From contig OW203764.1 in assembly GCA_934045905.1 (NCBI GenBank), forward strand, positions 26,028,954-26,092,953: DNA of 64,000 bases, written 5' to 3'. Each line of letters starts with the position of its first letter. Positions within the stretch are counted from its first letter, which is position 1. This DNA is from Leuctra nigra. Taxonomy: Eukaryota > Arthropoda > Insecta > Plecoptera > Leuctridae. The position numbers were made by a program, and so were the translations under genes. Under the pieces are notes generated by a model. It made no database searches and was not told the DNA's origin. It saw only the letters and a list, made by a program, of their open reading frames with translations. Shown here in pieces: positions 1 through 11,850 of this stretch.

Positions 1-239
1 GTGTCACTGAATAATGTCAGGATGGTCGTTGATGAAGAACGGAGTCCTCGCCTCGAAGGCGTCGTCTGACAACTAACAGTCGAGCATTGGCATGGACAGG
101 AACACCTGTGGCTGGAGGGAAGTGCGTGCGCACTGCAGACTCGCTGACGATGTCAAAGTGCACGTCTTGATTCCACCAGACGAGCTCCAGGCACGTAGTG
201 CGTGACTCTTGGAGGTCTCCACGATGTCTGAGTTCGTGG

Positions 240-662
240 AGCTGCTGTGGACGAGGAGGTCGTGGTCTGTCTGATACTCCAGCCCGTCGCTGAGAGGGTA
301 TACACGAGGAGGTTGTGGTCTGTCAGAGTCCAGCCCGTAGGACGCCGCTGAGAGGGTATACACGAGATGGACGTGGACTATCAGAGAGTCCATCCCGTGG
401 TGACGCCGCTAATAAGAGGGTATGTACACGAGGAGCCCGTGGTCTATCAGAGAGTCCAGCACGTCGCTAAGAGGGTATACACGAGGAGGACGTTGTCTGT
501 CAGAGACTCCAGCCCGTAGGGACGCCGCTGAGAGGGTATCGAGGATGTCGTGGACTATCAGATACTCCAGCACGCCGCTGAGAGGGTATCGAGGATGTCG
601 TGGACTATCAGAGAGTCCAGCACGTCGCTAAGAGGGTATACACGAGGAGGTCGTGGTCGATT
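240..662. repeat. Minisatellite, degenerate units of about 48-61 bp
   Basis: About eight tandem units, each opening with a gct(g/a)agagggtat core, followed by an acgagga block, a gtggtctgtcagag-like block and a ccagc(c/a)cgt end. Unit length varies (about 48, 58, 60, 61, 50, 50) through small internal deletions, and several units drop the acacg segment. Short ORFs that run through it follow the repeat and are not treated as genes. Confidence 0.85.
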
Positions 663-1910
663 AGCTCCTCGTAACGAAGATTGAAGATGCCTCCAGTCTG
701 ACTTGGCTCGCCGCGCAAGGAGGTCAAGGCTACGCAACGAAAGTAAAGTGGAACTCTTGAGTCTTACTCTCCGTGTTACATCTTCGGCCGGCTCAGCAAC
801 CAGTAACCAGTGACTTAACTATGCCGCAACGCGATCGAACTTTCCCTCCACCAACATAATACCATTACCAACATAATACCATTACCAACACGCCGCCGTC
901 CTACACACGCCGCGCGACAACGCAAACAATTAGAACGGCGCGTGTTACGCGCAGCGAATTCCAAAAATTGTAGTTTTATTGTTACAAAATCTTATTGCTC
1001 GGGGGCCTCCCCACCCCTCAAGCAATCTATCGAATTGCTCTCATCGAGTTTTGTGATGGTAAATCAATTTCCCAATTGTCTGAGAAAATGCCCGATGTCT
1101 TAGAACTCCCAGGTTTTGGGACTGTTTGGGTTAGTTCATCTGTATAAGGCTCATCATCTGCCAACGAGATTTTTAATAATATCTTTTGTTGCACCTTTGC
1201 CTATTTTATAAATCAAATGTTGCATGCAGTTCATTAGAAAAAACATGGGGCTTCTTTCAATCGAACTATCCATCGGCAAACTTCAAATCATTCCAATCTA
1301 GTCCAGGATTTAGCTTCTGTTCAGAACAGTGCGCCGTTAATCGAATTAAAAATAAACAAAAAAGTCGTGTTAAAATCATAAAAAGTGTGTAAATAAAAGT
1401 AAAAGAATGAGAATGGAATTGAGCCAAGTGTTTCGGCGTGATTGGGGTCAAGATCATTCTATTACAAAGCCCGCACACACGAACCAAGGAACTATGAAAA
1501 AATAATTACCTCAAACAATAAAACATTTTCACTTTCACTAATTCTCGTTTCCCAATTCCACCCATTCTTGAGGCAACGGCTAGATGATGCCATGTCCGGT
1601 GGAAGTCGCGCTCAACTTGAGACCTGGTGCAGGGAAGATGTGGAGTCAAGTTGGTCAAACCAGGACCATGGACAAAGATTTTTTTTAGATAATTTAACTG
1701 AGAGTAATGAAAGTAGGGCACTCTGAAGCACGGAGATGCCTCGGGAGGATCGCGTTCAACTTGAGAGCTGGGCGGTGGAGTCAAGTTGACCGCGACGGAT
1801 CGGTGGCCTCAATCGCTTGGTTGCATCTTCACTTGCCCTGGTGATGTTGTTGACAATGCACGGGAGGAATTGTTCGTTCCGCTTCAAGACGTCTCTTCAA
1901 AATGCTGTGT

Positions 1911-1969
1911 CAAATTTGATCAACAGATGAGAAAAGAAAAAATCTTTTCTCATCTGTTGATCAAATTTG
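1911..1969. repeat. Perfect 26-bp inverted repeat with 7-nt loop
   Basis: The arm caaatttgatcaacagatga plus gaaaag (1911-1936) is followed by the loop aaaaaat (1937-1943) and its exact reverse complement (1944-1969). The match stops abruptly on both outer sides. There is no further symmetrical flank that would make it the core of a larger MITE. Confidence 0.9.
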
Positions 1970-2230
1970 TCTAACACTCGAGTCTTTATAATATTGTTGT
2001 CGTCGTCGTAGTTTGCTGTTGTTGTTGTTGGTCGTGTATAAATTCGTAAAGCATGATTCAAGTCATGTCAATTATCGACGTGTTCTAAGTCTAAAAGTAT
2101 TAAAGATTCATGGGCTTTATCAAGTTCTTACCGAGGTGTTGGGGCTGAAGTCAGTAGTCACGTGGCTGCAATGCAACAATGACAGTGCGTGCATGCGTGG
2201 TAACCAGGTCGCACGTGCGTGGGAAGTAGT

Positions 2231-2252
2231 GGGGGGCGGGGGCGGGGGCGGG
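2231..2252 (+). other. G-quadruplex-type motif
   Basis: Four runs of three or more G separated by single C residues (G6-C-G5-C-G5-C-G3). This fits the canonical G4 pattern and also reads as overlapping GC boxes. No adjacent exon or transcription start can be supported, so a regulatory role is only a possibility. Confidence 0.7.
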
Positions 2253-3261
2253 ACGAGGTACATCCCCGGCCCCGTTTTCACGTCTGATCCTAATGTCATT
2301 TTAATATGTGTGAAACTAAAACTTACGTAGAAGATATACGCCCAATTTCTGAAAGTAAAAACTTGTGTTTTGTTATATAACGTTCGTGGAACATTTATAT
2401 TGTCATTATTTATTTCATTTGTAGTGTTATTTGCTTCAATGATATTAATCAGTTCGATAGTGTACGTTCACCAGGAATTGTAGCGAAACTATCGCGCAAT
2501 ATCTTCTGGAAAATGAATGATTGATTCCTTTTTGCGCATATCAAGGTTTTGAAAATCACAGCATTGGCGCAAATAAGTGAAAACGATCATGTTTGCCAGA
2601 GGAGAGAAAACAACGATAATTATAACAATATATTAGTGAAAAGTTTCGCTCAAGACTTGATCATGATCTGAACATTATTTGGGAAGAAGGGGATGATGTC
2701 TTTGTTGTACTGACGAGCCTGGAACCAGGACAAGCGCGAGCAACCAGGAACTCCAGGAGAAGGACACATGTGTTCGGAAGCATGGGATTTGGGAGGAACC
2801 AGGAAGGAACTCGACGCAAGGACATGTCGATGCGAGATGTAAACAAGGAAATGGTCCGCTGATCGCAGCCTTGGCGGTGTTGTCGACAGCAGATCGACTT
2901 ATCTCTCGCATCCGAGGTCCATCTGCCTCTTCTTCCGCCCTGCATGGTCAGCGTCATACATGCGATGGCGCGAGAACACGCGCCGGGATGTGTTAGTGCG
3001 TCTCCATTTGCCATGACGCCGTCGCTGGACGGACCAAATCGCTCCTTTACAGAGAGAATCACGTCTTTCATTGTTTACTTACCGACACTCGGTCGTCAAG
3101 CACTACTTGATTTAAAAATAAATTCAAATGACATTTATGATAATTTATTGTTATTTGACACATCGAAAAATATTTTTAAGTAATTATTTTACGCTTAATA
3201 GATCGGCAACGCTTCGATAGATACGATAGATCTCCGGTATAGACGATTGCGAATGTCCCAG

Positions 3262-4046
3262 GTCAGGCACCATCCCAGTACTCTCCTGGCAGCGCCGAGT
3301 GTAATGAGAGGATGCGTGTAAGGCACCATCCCAGCATTGTCCTGGCAGCGCCGAGGGCCAGTGTCGCCGAGGAAAGATGAAGGCTGGTACACGCCGAGTA
3401 CCGAGCGCGGCGTGGGCACCATCCCAGCATTGTCCTGGCAGCGCCGAGTGCAAGTATCGAGGAGAGATGAAGGCTGGTACACGCCGAGTACCGAGCGCGG
3501 CGTGGGCACCATCCCAGCATTGTCCTGGCAGCGCCGTCTGCAAGTATCGAGGAGAGATGAAGGCTGGTACACGCCGAGTGCCGAGCGCGGCGTGGGCACC
3601 ATCCCAGCATTGTCCTGGCAGCGCCGAGTGCAAGTATCGAGGAGAGATGAAGGCTGGTACACGCCGAGTGCCGAGCGCGGCGTGGGCACCATCCCAGCAT
3701 TGTCCTGGCAGCGCCGAGTGCAAGTATCGAGGCGAGATGAAGGCTGGTACAGCCGAGTACCGAGCGCGGCGTGGGCACCATCCCAGCATTGTCCTGGCAG
3801 CGCCGAGTGCAAGTATCGAGGAGAGATGAAGGCTGGTACACGCCGAGTGCCGAGCGCGGCGTGGACACCATCCCAGCATTGTCCTGGCAGCGCCGAGTGC
3901 AAGTATCGAGGAGAGATGAAGGCTGGTACACGCCGAGTGCCGAGCGCGGCGTGGGCACCATCCCAGCATTGTCCTGGCAGCGCCGACTGCAAGTGTCGCC
4001 GAGGGGAGATGAAGGCTGGTACACGCCGAGTGCCGAGCGCGGCGTG
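3262..4046. repeat. 90-bp minisatellite, about 8 copies
   Basis: The phrase atgaaggctggtacacgccg recurs at 3377, 3467, 3557, 3647, 3737 and onward with a 90-bp period (one unit is 1 bp shorter). Each unit also contains accatcccagcattgtcctg and cagcgccgagtgcaagtatc. Because 90 is divisible by three, frames on both strands stay open (357 codons minus, 236 codons plus), but these ORFs overlap each other and have no non-repeat protein similarity that I recognise. Units are GC-rich against AT-rich flanks. Confidence 0.92.
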
Positions 4047-4447
4047 AACAGGTCTGCGCGTCATGATGACGCAACACTCGTCAAGGTCGCGTGGAAACCT
4101 CACTTCTTGCGTCTGCCAATCCATGTCATGATGGGAAACTGAACAGCATTTCATTTCTAAAACGCGCTCGCTTGTTTCTAAATGGAGACTGGCAGAGATC
4201 ATCGGCTTCCTCACAGCATTCCTAAGTGGAGATTCTAAGTCGTAGTTCATATGCTGGGATAGTTCCAACTACTTGGTCGCGACAACTTCCTTTCATCGTC
4301 GTCTCCCAACAAAATGCCATTTTGTTTACGTCCCTTTTTACTTGTATGCTTTTCCAGTAGTTATTCAGGCTAGGTAGTTGTCCGCCCTCATCGTTCAATC
4401 TAACTATTGTTCGATTCTCTTCAATTTTCTCCGTCACACTGGGCCTA

Positions 4448-5020
4448 AAGTGTACAGAGCTATGCGAGACTCTAGTTCGATCCCCGTGCAAGGTGCTTAC
4501 AACGCTTCCAAGGTGTACAGAGCAATGCGAGACTCTAGTTCGATCCCCGTGCAAGGTGTTTACAACGCTTCCAAGGTGTACAGAGCAATGCGAGACTCTA
4601 GTTCGATCCCCGTGCAAGGTGTTTACAACGCTTCCAAGGTGTACAGAGGAATGCGAGACTCTAGTTCGATCCCCGTGCAAGGTGTTTACAACGCTTCCAA
4701 GGTGTACAGAGCAATGCGAGACTCTAGTTCGATCCCCGTGCAAGGTGTTTACAACGCTTCCAAGGTGTACAGAGCAATGCGAGACTCTAGTTCGATCCCC
4801 GTGCAAGGTGTTTACAACGCTTCCAAGGTGTACAGAGCAATGCGAGACTCTAGTTCGATCCCCGTGCAAGGTGTTTACAACGCTTCCAAGGTGTACAGAG
4901 CAATGCGAGACTCTAGTTCGATCTCCGTGCAAGGTGTTTACAACGCTTCCAAGGTGTACAGAGCAATGCGAGACTCTAGTTCGATCCCCGTGCAAGGTGT
5001 TTACAACGCTTCCAAGGTGC
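4448..5020. repeat. 63-bp minisatellite, 9 copies, each with a B-box-like motif
   Basis: Nine near-identical 63-bp units (gtgtacagagcaatgcgaga, then ctctagttcgatccccgtgc, then aaggtgtttacaacgcttcc, aag). Differences are single bases, so the array is young or homogenised. The segment gttcgatcccc matches the RNA polymerase III B-box consensus (GTTCGAnnCC) in nearly every unit. The period is a multiple of three, which keeps frames open on both strands (295 codons minus, 279 plus); I treat those as repeat artefacts. Confidence 0.92.
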
Positions 5021-8000
5021 AGAGTTGCGCTGCATTGTCTAGCCGTCGACCGACGGCGATGTTGTCGGGGGGGCCTCTTCAGGGGGCTCTCTCGCGTACC
5101 TGCATGCAATCGCGTATACGTTCATTGATGCCAGCAGAGCCATCTGGCCTTCGAGCTGACAACACTTGGACGTCAGCCATAGCACAGCGACCACAGCTTA
5201 CTTGTAGCTGCGTTTAGGACAAAAGAAGCCAGGAGCAGTTGAAATGAGCGATATATAGACATTGCGTTTTGGTTCAGCTCTGACGCAAATGATGGAGACA
5301 TTTTCGCACATTTTTCATTATATTGACTCTTTTTCGTCCCGTACCCCTAAATTAGGTACATTACTTTAAATATATTGCACTGTAGATCTGCTACTTCCTC
5401 TGATTACTTTCAGTTCACCTGTCACTTTAATCTATTTAGTTAAAATTGTTAGGTCCTTTGATATCATATTTTGAAATTAACAAAGTTTCACCATTTTATG
5501 TATGAAATCATTTTTGAAGCAACGGAAGAGACGAAGAATAAAATTCGCACTACAATAGTCGATATACATTCTATAGATGCCATGAGGTCAGAATACTTCA
5601 TCGACTGAATGTGTCACTCGTGTCTGAATTATAGAGATAATGTGATGCGCACATTTGTGGGAGAAGGAATTACATACACACCCTCTGCTATTTTATAGTG
5701 AAATGATTCAATTAAACACGGCGTTTTGAAAAATATTCAATCAATATAAGCGAATTCTTGATCCTATTGTTGTACATCAGAGGTAGAAAGCCATTTTGAC
5801 GGGGTAGCGTTGTACCTACTTTTGGAATCATGTAATCAAGCTCTATCAATTATACCTAGTGTTCTGTCCTACAACATGGCTGGCGTCACCATTACAAATG
5901 TGATTGGATGAACTCAGAATGACTGGTTTATGAGCTCACCTCAAGAATGATTGAAATGGACATCACATCGGGCCTTCTACCTCTACTGAGGCAGATATTT
6001 AATATCATGTCAGTTACTAATGCAGGCGACACCTATCGAACCGATGGTAAGTCACGATGCTCATGCTATAAATCGTTGAAGGTGGATCGGACTTGCTTGT
6101 TGCATCTAATGGTCGAGTGAGTTTTTTTCGCGTGGAAGTCGCAGCCCGGTGGCATGCTAATGGAAGTATGTGGGTCATTTGACTTGTCAGGAGTACTGCA
6201 TGTGACTGCTGTAGACGCCGATATCGGCGCGCCGGTGGCTGAAAGTGAAACTGACACTTTGTGCGAATATTGCGAGCGTCTAGCCAATGGCCTAGTGGGA
6301 ATTTAATAAAAAATAAGTGCCCTAATGCGAAACTGGAATCTCTTGCACCATTCTGATCTTCTTTGCCTTTCGTTTTTGGTTTGAAACATGATATATATGA
6401 TCATTAAAAATTAATAAAATCAAATTCTTATACCAACCATTCACATAAAACTGCAATCAGAAGCTGTTTTGCGTTTTGCTGAAAGCGTTTTACAACCAAT
6501 AAACAACAAAGACACTGTTGTGAATTAGGTTTGAATTAAAGATATTTATTTATGGATTCAAAATGCAAAGCTGGCCTTGAAACTGTGTATAATTGCGGGA
6601 AATGCGTGCCGTATGAAGCAAATGAAGGTGGATAAATCAGATACCAGACAAGTGTATTACTTGGAATTGTATGAAGTTAATTGTCTATGTAGGTACCGTG
6701 CAATTTTTTCTAATTACGAACGCCCTTGAAGAAGCGCCCTTCCTGATTTTGTATGATTCGCGAGGACAAAATACAGCATACATATTTGGAATTGTGTTTT
6801 CCTGATGACCTCCGATGAGAAATAATACCTAAAATAATGAATCACAACAAAACTTATGAGTATGAGTATCACATAATCCTCATTTGAATTCTTGCCACCT
6901 GCCACATAGTTAAAAAATTCCGAAGAAATGCTGTTATTTATTGTTTGATTAAAATGCGATTGGAATGACGCGTCACCAGACCTACCCCAACACTTGACCC
7001 GACCTCCAGCCCGTCTCAACGCGTCTCCACCTAGACAAGGTCACGGGGGTCGGGAACCTCGTCGCAGTCACCGCCGGGGTGGGGACGACCTTGTCGGGGG
7101 TGAGGGGGGCCGTCCCGTTGTCATCACACGTTCTTCCCCTGCCCTGCCTTCTCAAACTCACACATCTATTTTCAAACGAGCTTACCTTTTCTTGCCCTTT
7201 ATTCATTTCGCATCAAGATCACATAGCTTTTTAGACGTATTTTGAGAGGAAATAAAGTTTACCGAAATCACTTTCATATTCTACTAATGAGATTGTTTAC
7301 GAATTTGTATTTAAGACAAATTAATATTTATCGGAATTTATTAATTTGCAAACAAGGGGTGAATCAAGTTGCTAATAATAACTTCATGGTAGTATGGCAT
7401 CTTCGTCTAGTGCAATTTGATGCACATTATTCTGTCTTTGAATGCAATTAAGAAGCATTTCTTGATGATCTGGATGGTTGCAAATCATCTGATGTGTGTT
7501 TACTGCTAGATAATGCTCGTGAGATAAGATAGCTGTAGCTGTTGGTTTTGTCTGTTGACTTCCGTCTCACAACATCACAATGCACTGTCACAGTTGAGGT
7601 TTATCTGTCGTTTATGGGCTGGATAATGCTATCTGTCAGATAAACCAGCTTACCAACTGGCAAGTTGTGATTGTAGAACCAGCTGTAACATCTTTACAGT
7701 AACTTGACTTGTGTGTTGGAAACACGTTTTTACACTTTGATACAAATCTACAGAAATGCACTTGCCAAATTATTAAAATTGTACATTATTCCCATTATAT
7801 GAAGTAGAAAATAGCTGGGAAACACTATGTGTAAAGCGGTGACATGCGTGCACCTGTATCTCGAAACGAAACTTCCCTGTGATGACTTGAGCTGCAAATC
7901 CAATGTTGATTAATCGTCCGTTCAACAGAGACACCTGACAGAAAACAATAAAAGCCAGTAGAAATTAGTGTGACCTGGTGTTGACAAAAACGAAATCAAA

Positions 8001-8200
8001 TTATCAAAATTATATGGGGAAGGGTTAGAAGAGTATCCACTTAACCATGAATGTTTAGGTACTCAAAATTAATTTGGTTGTTTTTATCTGGCCAACTGAT
8101 GATGGTTTTTCATGAAAATCAGCTTTCGTGTTGGGCCCACTCTCTAAGCGCTACTTGAATGTCGAACTGAACGCTAACGAATGTTGTTTCCTTCTTGCAG
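5021..8200. other. AT-rich intronic DNA upstream of the first visible Hr39 exon
   Basis: No recognisable coding exon. A GC-rich block at about 6960-7130 contains an imperfect inverted repeat around gacaaggtcacggggg and cgaccttgtcggggg, and a possible MITE lies at 5775-5988. The segment ends in an acceptor (ttcttgcag) at 8192-8200. Confidence 0.6.
5775..5988. mobile_element. Possible MITE with 18-bp imperfect TIRs
   Basis: The left end catcagaggtagaaagcc (5775-5792) and the reverse complement of the right end cagtagaggtagaaggcc (5971-5988) agree at 15 of 18 positions. No clear target-site duplication was found and there is no ORF. The length of about 214 bp is typical for a miniature inverted-repeat element, but this could be chance or a decayed copy. 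Confidence 0.35.
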
Positions 8201-8427
8201 CGGTCCGTGCTGACAGAATGCGAGGAGGCCGGAACAAGTTCGGCCCGATGTACAAGCGAGACCGGGCCAGGAAGCTGCAGATGATGCGACAGCGGCAGAT
8301 GGCGATACAGACGCTGCAAGGACACAACTCTTCCGTCGGCAACAACATCACGCTGAGTTACAACCCGCAGGGCAGCACTTCGCCCTTCGCCAGTCTCCAC
8401 ATCAAACAAGAGATACAAATACCACAG
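8201..8427 (+). CDS. Hr39: Hr39 nuclear receptor, exon with FTZ-F1 box (first exon in window)
   Basis: Encodes 75 codons after a split alanine: the FTZ-F1 box ([20 protein letters not shown] and [13 protein letters not shown]) that extends DNA contact beyond the two zinc fingers in NR5 receptors, then a hinge rich in S, N and Q with the sumoylation-type site IKQE. The acceptor ttcttgcag precedes it and the donor cag|gtaaga follows. It begins in phase 1, so a preceding exon carrying the zinc fingers must lie left of the window. NR5B (Hr39) is preferred over NR5A (ftz-f1) mainly because of the C-terminus, four exons downstream. The product is a nuclear, sequence-specific transcription factor. 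Confidence 0.9.
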
Positions 8428-8970
8428 GTAAGAGAACTTTACTGTTGTTAATGATTGTCGGGACCTCGGTGTGTCTTTGGGAATTTCCGGCACTGTTTTT
8501 AACGATCGAGTCGACTCGGGCGGCAATTGTTTCATCAATTGCAATTGCTTTCAGCATTCAGCAATTGCTGAATCCATACATTTAAAACATAAATCCTTAC
8601 GTTTCCTGTACATTTATAATTTGGTGTCAGTATAGTTCCTTCTGTATGAATATTTTATTTTCCATTATTCACAAAGGAGAGAAAGTTAACACACAACATA
8701 CATTTTTATAAATGTTGTTATTACCTACTTAACTCGAGCAATTTACTGATAAGTAAAGAGAATAACATATTTACCTAAATAAAAAAGTATAACTTTATCT
8801 ATTTTAATTGGTAGTGTGTCTGTACCTACCTACCTATTCTTATCATCAAATCATGACAAATTTCAAAATGTTGATAACCAAATGTGTCTTAGCTTTGTAA
8901 TACATTACAATACGTTACATACTTTGTAACATTGTGTAGAACTTTCATTATCGATATTATTTCTTGTCAG
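8428..8970 (+). other. Hr39 intron, 543 bp
   Basis: GT donor (gtaaga) and AG acceptor (ttcttgtcag) bound it, phase 0. AT-rich; no repeat or ORF of note. Confidence 0.85.
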
Positions 8971-9441
8971 GTGTCTTCTTTGACATCGTCACCGGACTCG
9001 TCACCTAGCCCCATCGCGGTCGCCCTCGGCCAGGCGTCGGGCGTCGTCATCAGCTCCGCCGCTTCGAGCAGCCAACAGGCGCTCCAAGTGGTGACCACCG
9101 CTTCCACCGCTGTCGGCGAGCAGAAGCTCTGGGGGACGGCCAACTCCACGACGCCCTCGCCGCACTCTCTGTCGCCCAAGGCCTTCCACTACGACGGCAT
9201 CATACCCAACGGAGGCGGCACGTCGCGGGACGTAGCCACCAAAGTGTCGCCGATGATCAGAGACTTTGTGCAATCGGTGGACGATAGGGAGTGGCAGAAT
9301 TCGCTCTATAGCCTTCTGCAGAATCAAACTTATAACCAGTGTGAGGTGGACTTGTTCGAACTTATGTGTAAAGTGCTGGATCAGAATCTGTTCTCGCAAG
9401 TTGATTGGGCGAGGAATTCCGTATTCTTCAAGGACCTCAAG
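8971..9441 (+). CDS. Hr39: Hr39, hinge and start of ligand-binding domain
   Basis: 157 complete codons, phase 0 at both ends. The first ~80 residues are a low-complexity S/T/A/P hinge (SSLTSSPDSSPSP). The ligand-binding domain begins near VSPMIRDFVQSVDDREWQ and continues through NQCEVDLFELMCKVLDQNLF to VDWARNSVFFKDLK, the helix-3 region of NR5 receptors. The donor aag|gtgagt is strong. GC content is much higher than in the surrounding introns, as in the other coding exons of this gene. Confidence 0.9.
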
Positions 9442-10589
9442 GTGAGTCTTGGAATTTCATTAATTTTGGTGAAGGGTTGAAGGTCTGGTTATGTAATGTG
9501 AAAGGGTGGGATGGGAGGGGTGTATTTTGACATATAAATATAGTGATTTTGAAGTTCAGTTGGAAAATCAAATTCATGTGAAGTCGGAAATCCAAAAATT
9601 ATTATATATTTAAAAAAAATACCTAATGATTTTAAGTTCAAATGTTGAACATCAAAATCTCATTATGTGATGTTCATTATGTGCAGAGGGTATGTTATTA
9701 ATTTGATGGTATGGGCGGGAGGGGGATGTTGCAGTCTAAAAGCTATGACTGCATGAATGCCTTCTTTGTACCTCGTAGACTATTTTGAATTTTCCCATCA
9801 TGTTGGAAAAATTAGGCCAAAAATGTAATATTCTCTTTATGAGACCCACTTTCATTCTTTATCACGTTGATTACCACAGTCTTCATTTGATAACCAATAT
9901 GGTTTGTAGAGCAGTAGGTTGGTACTACCTGATTAACTGCTGATAATCTTCAAAATTAACGAGTACTCAGCTTTTCACAGTCTGCCAGATATTGTAATTG
10001 TAACAAGTTAAAATTTAACAGATTAGCCACTGTTTTCTTGTCATTTGGACATTTATGATAAAATCTAATTCAATTTTAAATTATCTGATAGGTAATTAGT
10101 AAAATTACTTTTTACAATTACACGCTTTTTGTGATATTTGATATATCACATGATATTTGAATATATTTAGTAGTAGCATTCTCAGTTTACACAAAATCTC
10201 ATAATCACTCATCAATTTATTAGGTACATAATTAGGGCATAGGTATCTCTAATTAGTAATTTTGTGTGCTAAAAAATATTGCAACTTGCAGTTCCTTTAC
10301 TGTAACATTTTTATTAATTTAGAAAAATTATTTAGATTTTTAAGTATGTAATTTTATTTGATAAATTGTTATTTTAAATATGGCCATTGATCCAATACAA
10401 TGATTTGAATCCGTTGAGGTTGCGCAGAGATTGTCACACTACTAACAAGTATTCTTCCAATGGTATAATTAGTTTCATTAGCATCTGATCTCAACCCATG
10501 TCGACGCTCAGCCACACAGCTCAATACTTCTCGCGCTCGAAACATGTTTTTCTACATCGCTTTTTTTCCCGCCTCTTAGAAGTAGTCAT

Positions 10590-10870
10590 TTTTTGTTATT
10601 TGGTTTGTCGAGAGAATCTCGCCAAGTCATTGTAAATCCAACTGCGCACCTCGCGTCGGTGGCGATCCGGCAACGCCGCGTGTGGAAGGCGTTCCCCGCG
10701 CCGGCTATTATCAAACAAACTAGCGTTACGTAACGCCGCGGCGTTGCCGGCTCGCGCGGGACCATTGTTGGCCCGACATGGGTATTTGGTTAGATTGCGA
10801 AATCTATTCAATAACCGGTGATTTACCACAGGAAATAGTGGACTGCCAGATCTGATGATAGAACACGCCA
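10590..10870. other. GC-rich island with 14-bp perfect inverted repeat
   Basis: A CpG-rich block inside a strongly AT-rich intron. The sequence ccggcaacgccgcg at 10667-10680 is repeated inverted (cgcggcgttgccgg) at 10737-10750. There are no splice signals around a convincing ORF. It could be a MITE core, an enhancer or an internal promoter; the sequence does not decide. Confidence 0.4.
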
Positions 10871-11629
10871 TCGCGATTCTGCGAGGAAGTTTCTTTTAAT
10901 AGTTAGTCATACGAACGTCATGTTGCTCAGTACAACAATTATGGCTACACAAGAATGTTTCTGTAACAATTTATAATCAAAATATTACGTTTCTGATGCG
11001 TAGAAACTCGGCATCATCACAACAATGTTCCAAAAATTAATCTTATTTCTGGTGCCCATAAACGTCGACGATACACAACAGTATTTTTTAAAATAATAAT
11101 TCATATTTATGTAATATTTATATGAATGACGATTTCGTTCTTTCTAATTCAACTTTTATTAGGTTATTAAGACCACAGTTTAATTCTCTGCTCACTTTCT
11201 TTACAATCTAATTATTGGCGCCAAAAAACTGCTTATGCAAAAATTGATTTGTTTATTTTACAAATCGTCAGAGTTCACCAAATGAGCGGTACAGGGGAAG
11301 AACGCTAAGTCACATTCGGATGAAACTGAGATAATCGAAGTTTTATGTTTCGTGGCAATATTTTCAAAAACCGAGAGTTTATTCTGAAAGCTCATAAAAA
11401 TCACTGCAAGATTACACATTAAATAAACCTTTTTTTTTAATGGACTTATAGCGTTCTTCACCGTAGTGGTGTAAATTCTCTATGCACTCTTCAGAGAACG
11501 CCCGTCTAATGCCCCATATATTTTTAATTACTACGTATTTATAAAAACGACTGATAGTAGCTCCACGTAATGAGTGTAATACTCCAAGTATTTAATCTAG
11601 TTTGTGATGAGTCTGTATCGCTGACGCGA

Positions 11630-11850
11630 ATTAGGTCAATGGCAGTGTGCCACCGCGGTGCGCGCGCTGGCTCGACGATCGAGTGTCACGTGATCAGTTG
11701 TTGGGCAATCCGCAGCGGCGGTGGAAAGCAAGAGTGTGTGGATCCTGCCGCTCGGCCGAGCACGGCTCTGGCGTGGAGCTCTCTCGGTTGCATGCGGTTG
11801 AGTCACGCGGGAAATGAGGCCAAGTTTACCTCGGCGATTACCGTACCTTT
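11630..11850. other. CpG-rich island in the Hr39 intron
   Basis: Dense CpG and multiple E-box-like sequences (cacgtg within gtcacgtgatc) stand out from AT-rich flanks. Short ORFs on both strands have no recognised similarity. An alternative internal Hr39 promoter is possible but unsupported by any other signal I can see. Confidence 0.35.

Larger units (their letters stand above)
663..3261. other. Non-coding stretch, probable upstream Hr39 intron or flank
   Basis: No ORF resembles a known protein and no Hr39 zinc-finger exon is visible. Contents seen: a GC-richer block after the first minisatellite, a perfect hairpin (1911-1969), a G-tract cluster (2231-2252) and a moderately GC-rich block around 2680-3070 with no recognised coding signal. 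The assignment to an intron is inference from the downstream FTZ-F1-box exon, which must be spliced to an exon farther left. Confidence 0.5.

Noticed and set aside
3184..4268. Long overlapping ORFs (up to 357 codons) as repetitive-protein genes
   Set aside because: They follow the 90-bp tandem repeat, are open in several frames on both strands because the period is divisible by three, and show no recognisable domain or signal peptide.
4448..5020. Tandem tRNA genes
   Set aside because: Only the B-box/T-loop-like segment is present; no A-box at the right distance, and no acceptor or D-arm pairing can be drawn.
4222..5217. 295- and 279-codon ORFs over the 63-bp array
   Set aside because: Same artefact of a period divisible by three; opposite-strand frames are equally open.
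8119..8544. Minus-strand ORF over the FTZ-F1-box exon
   Set aside because: Antisense shadow of the Hr39 coding exon.
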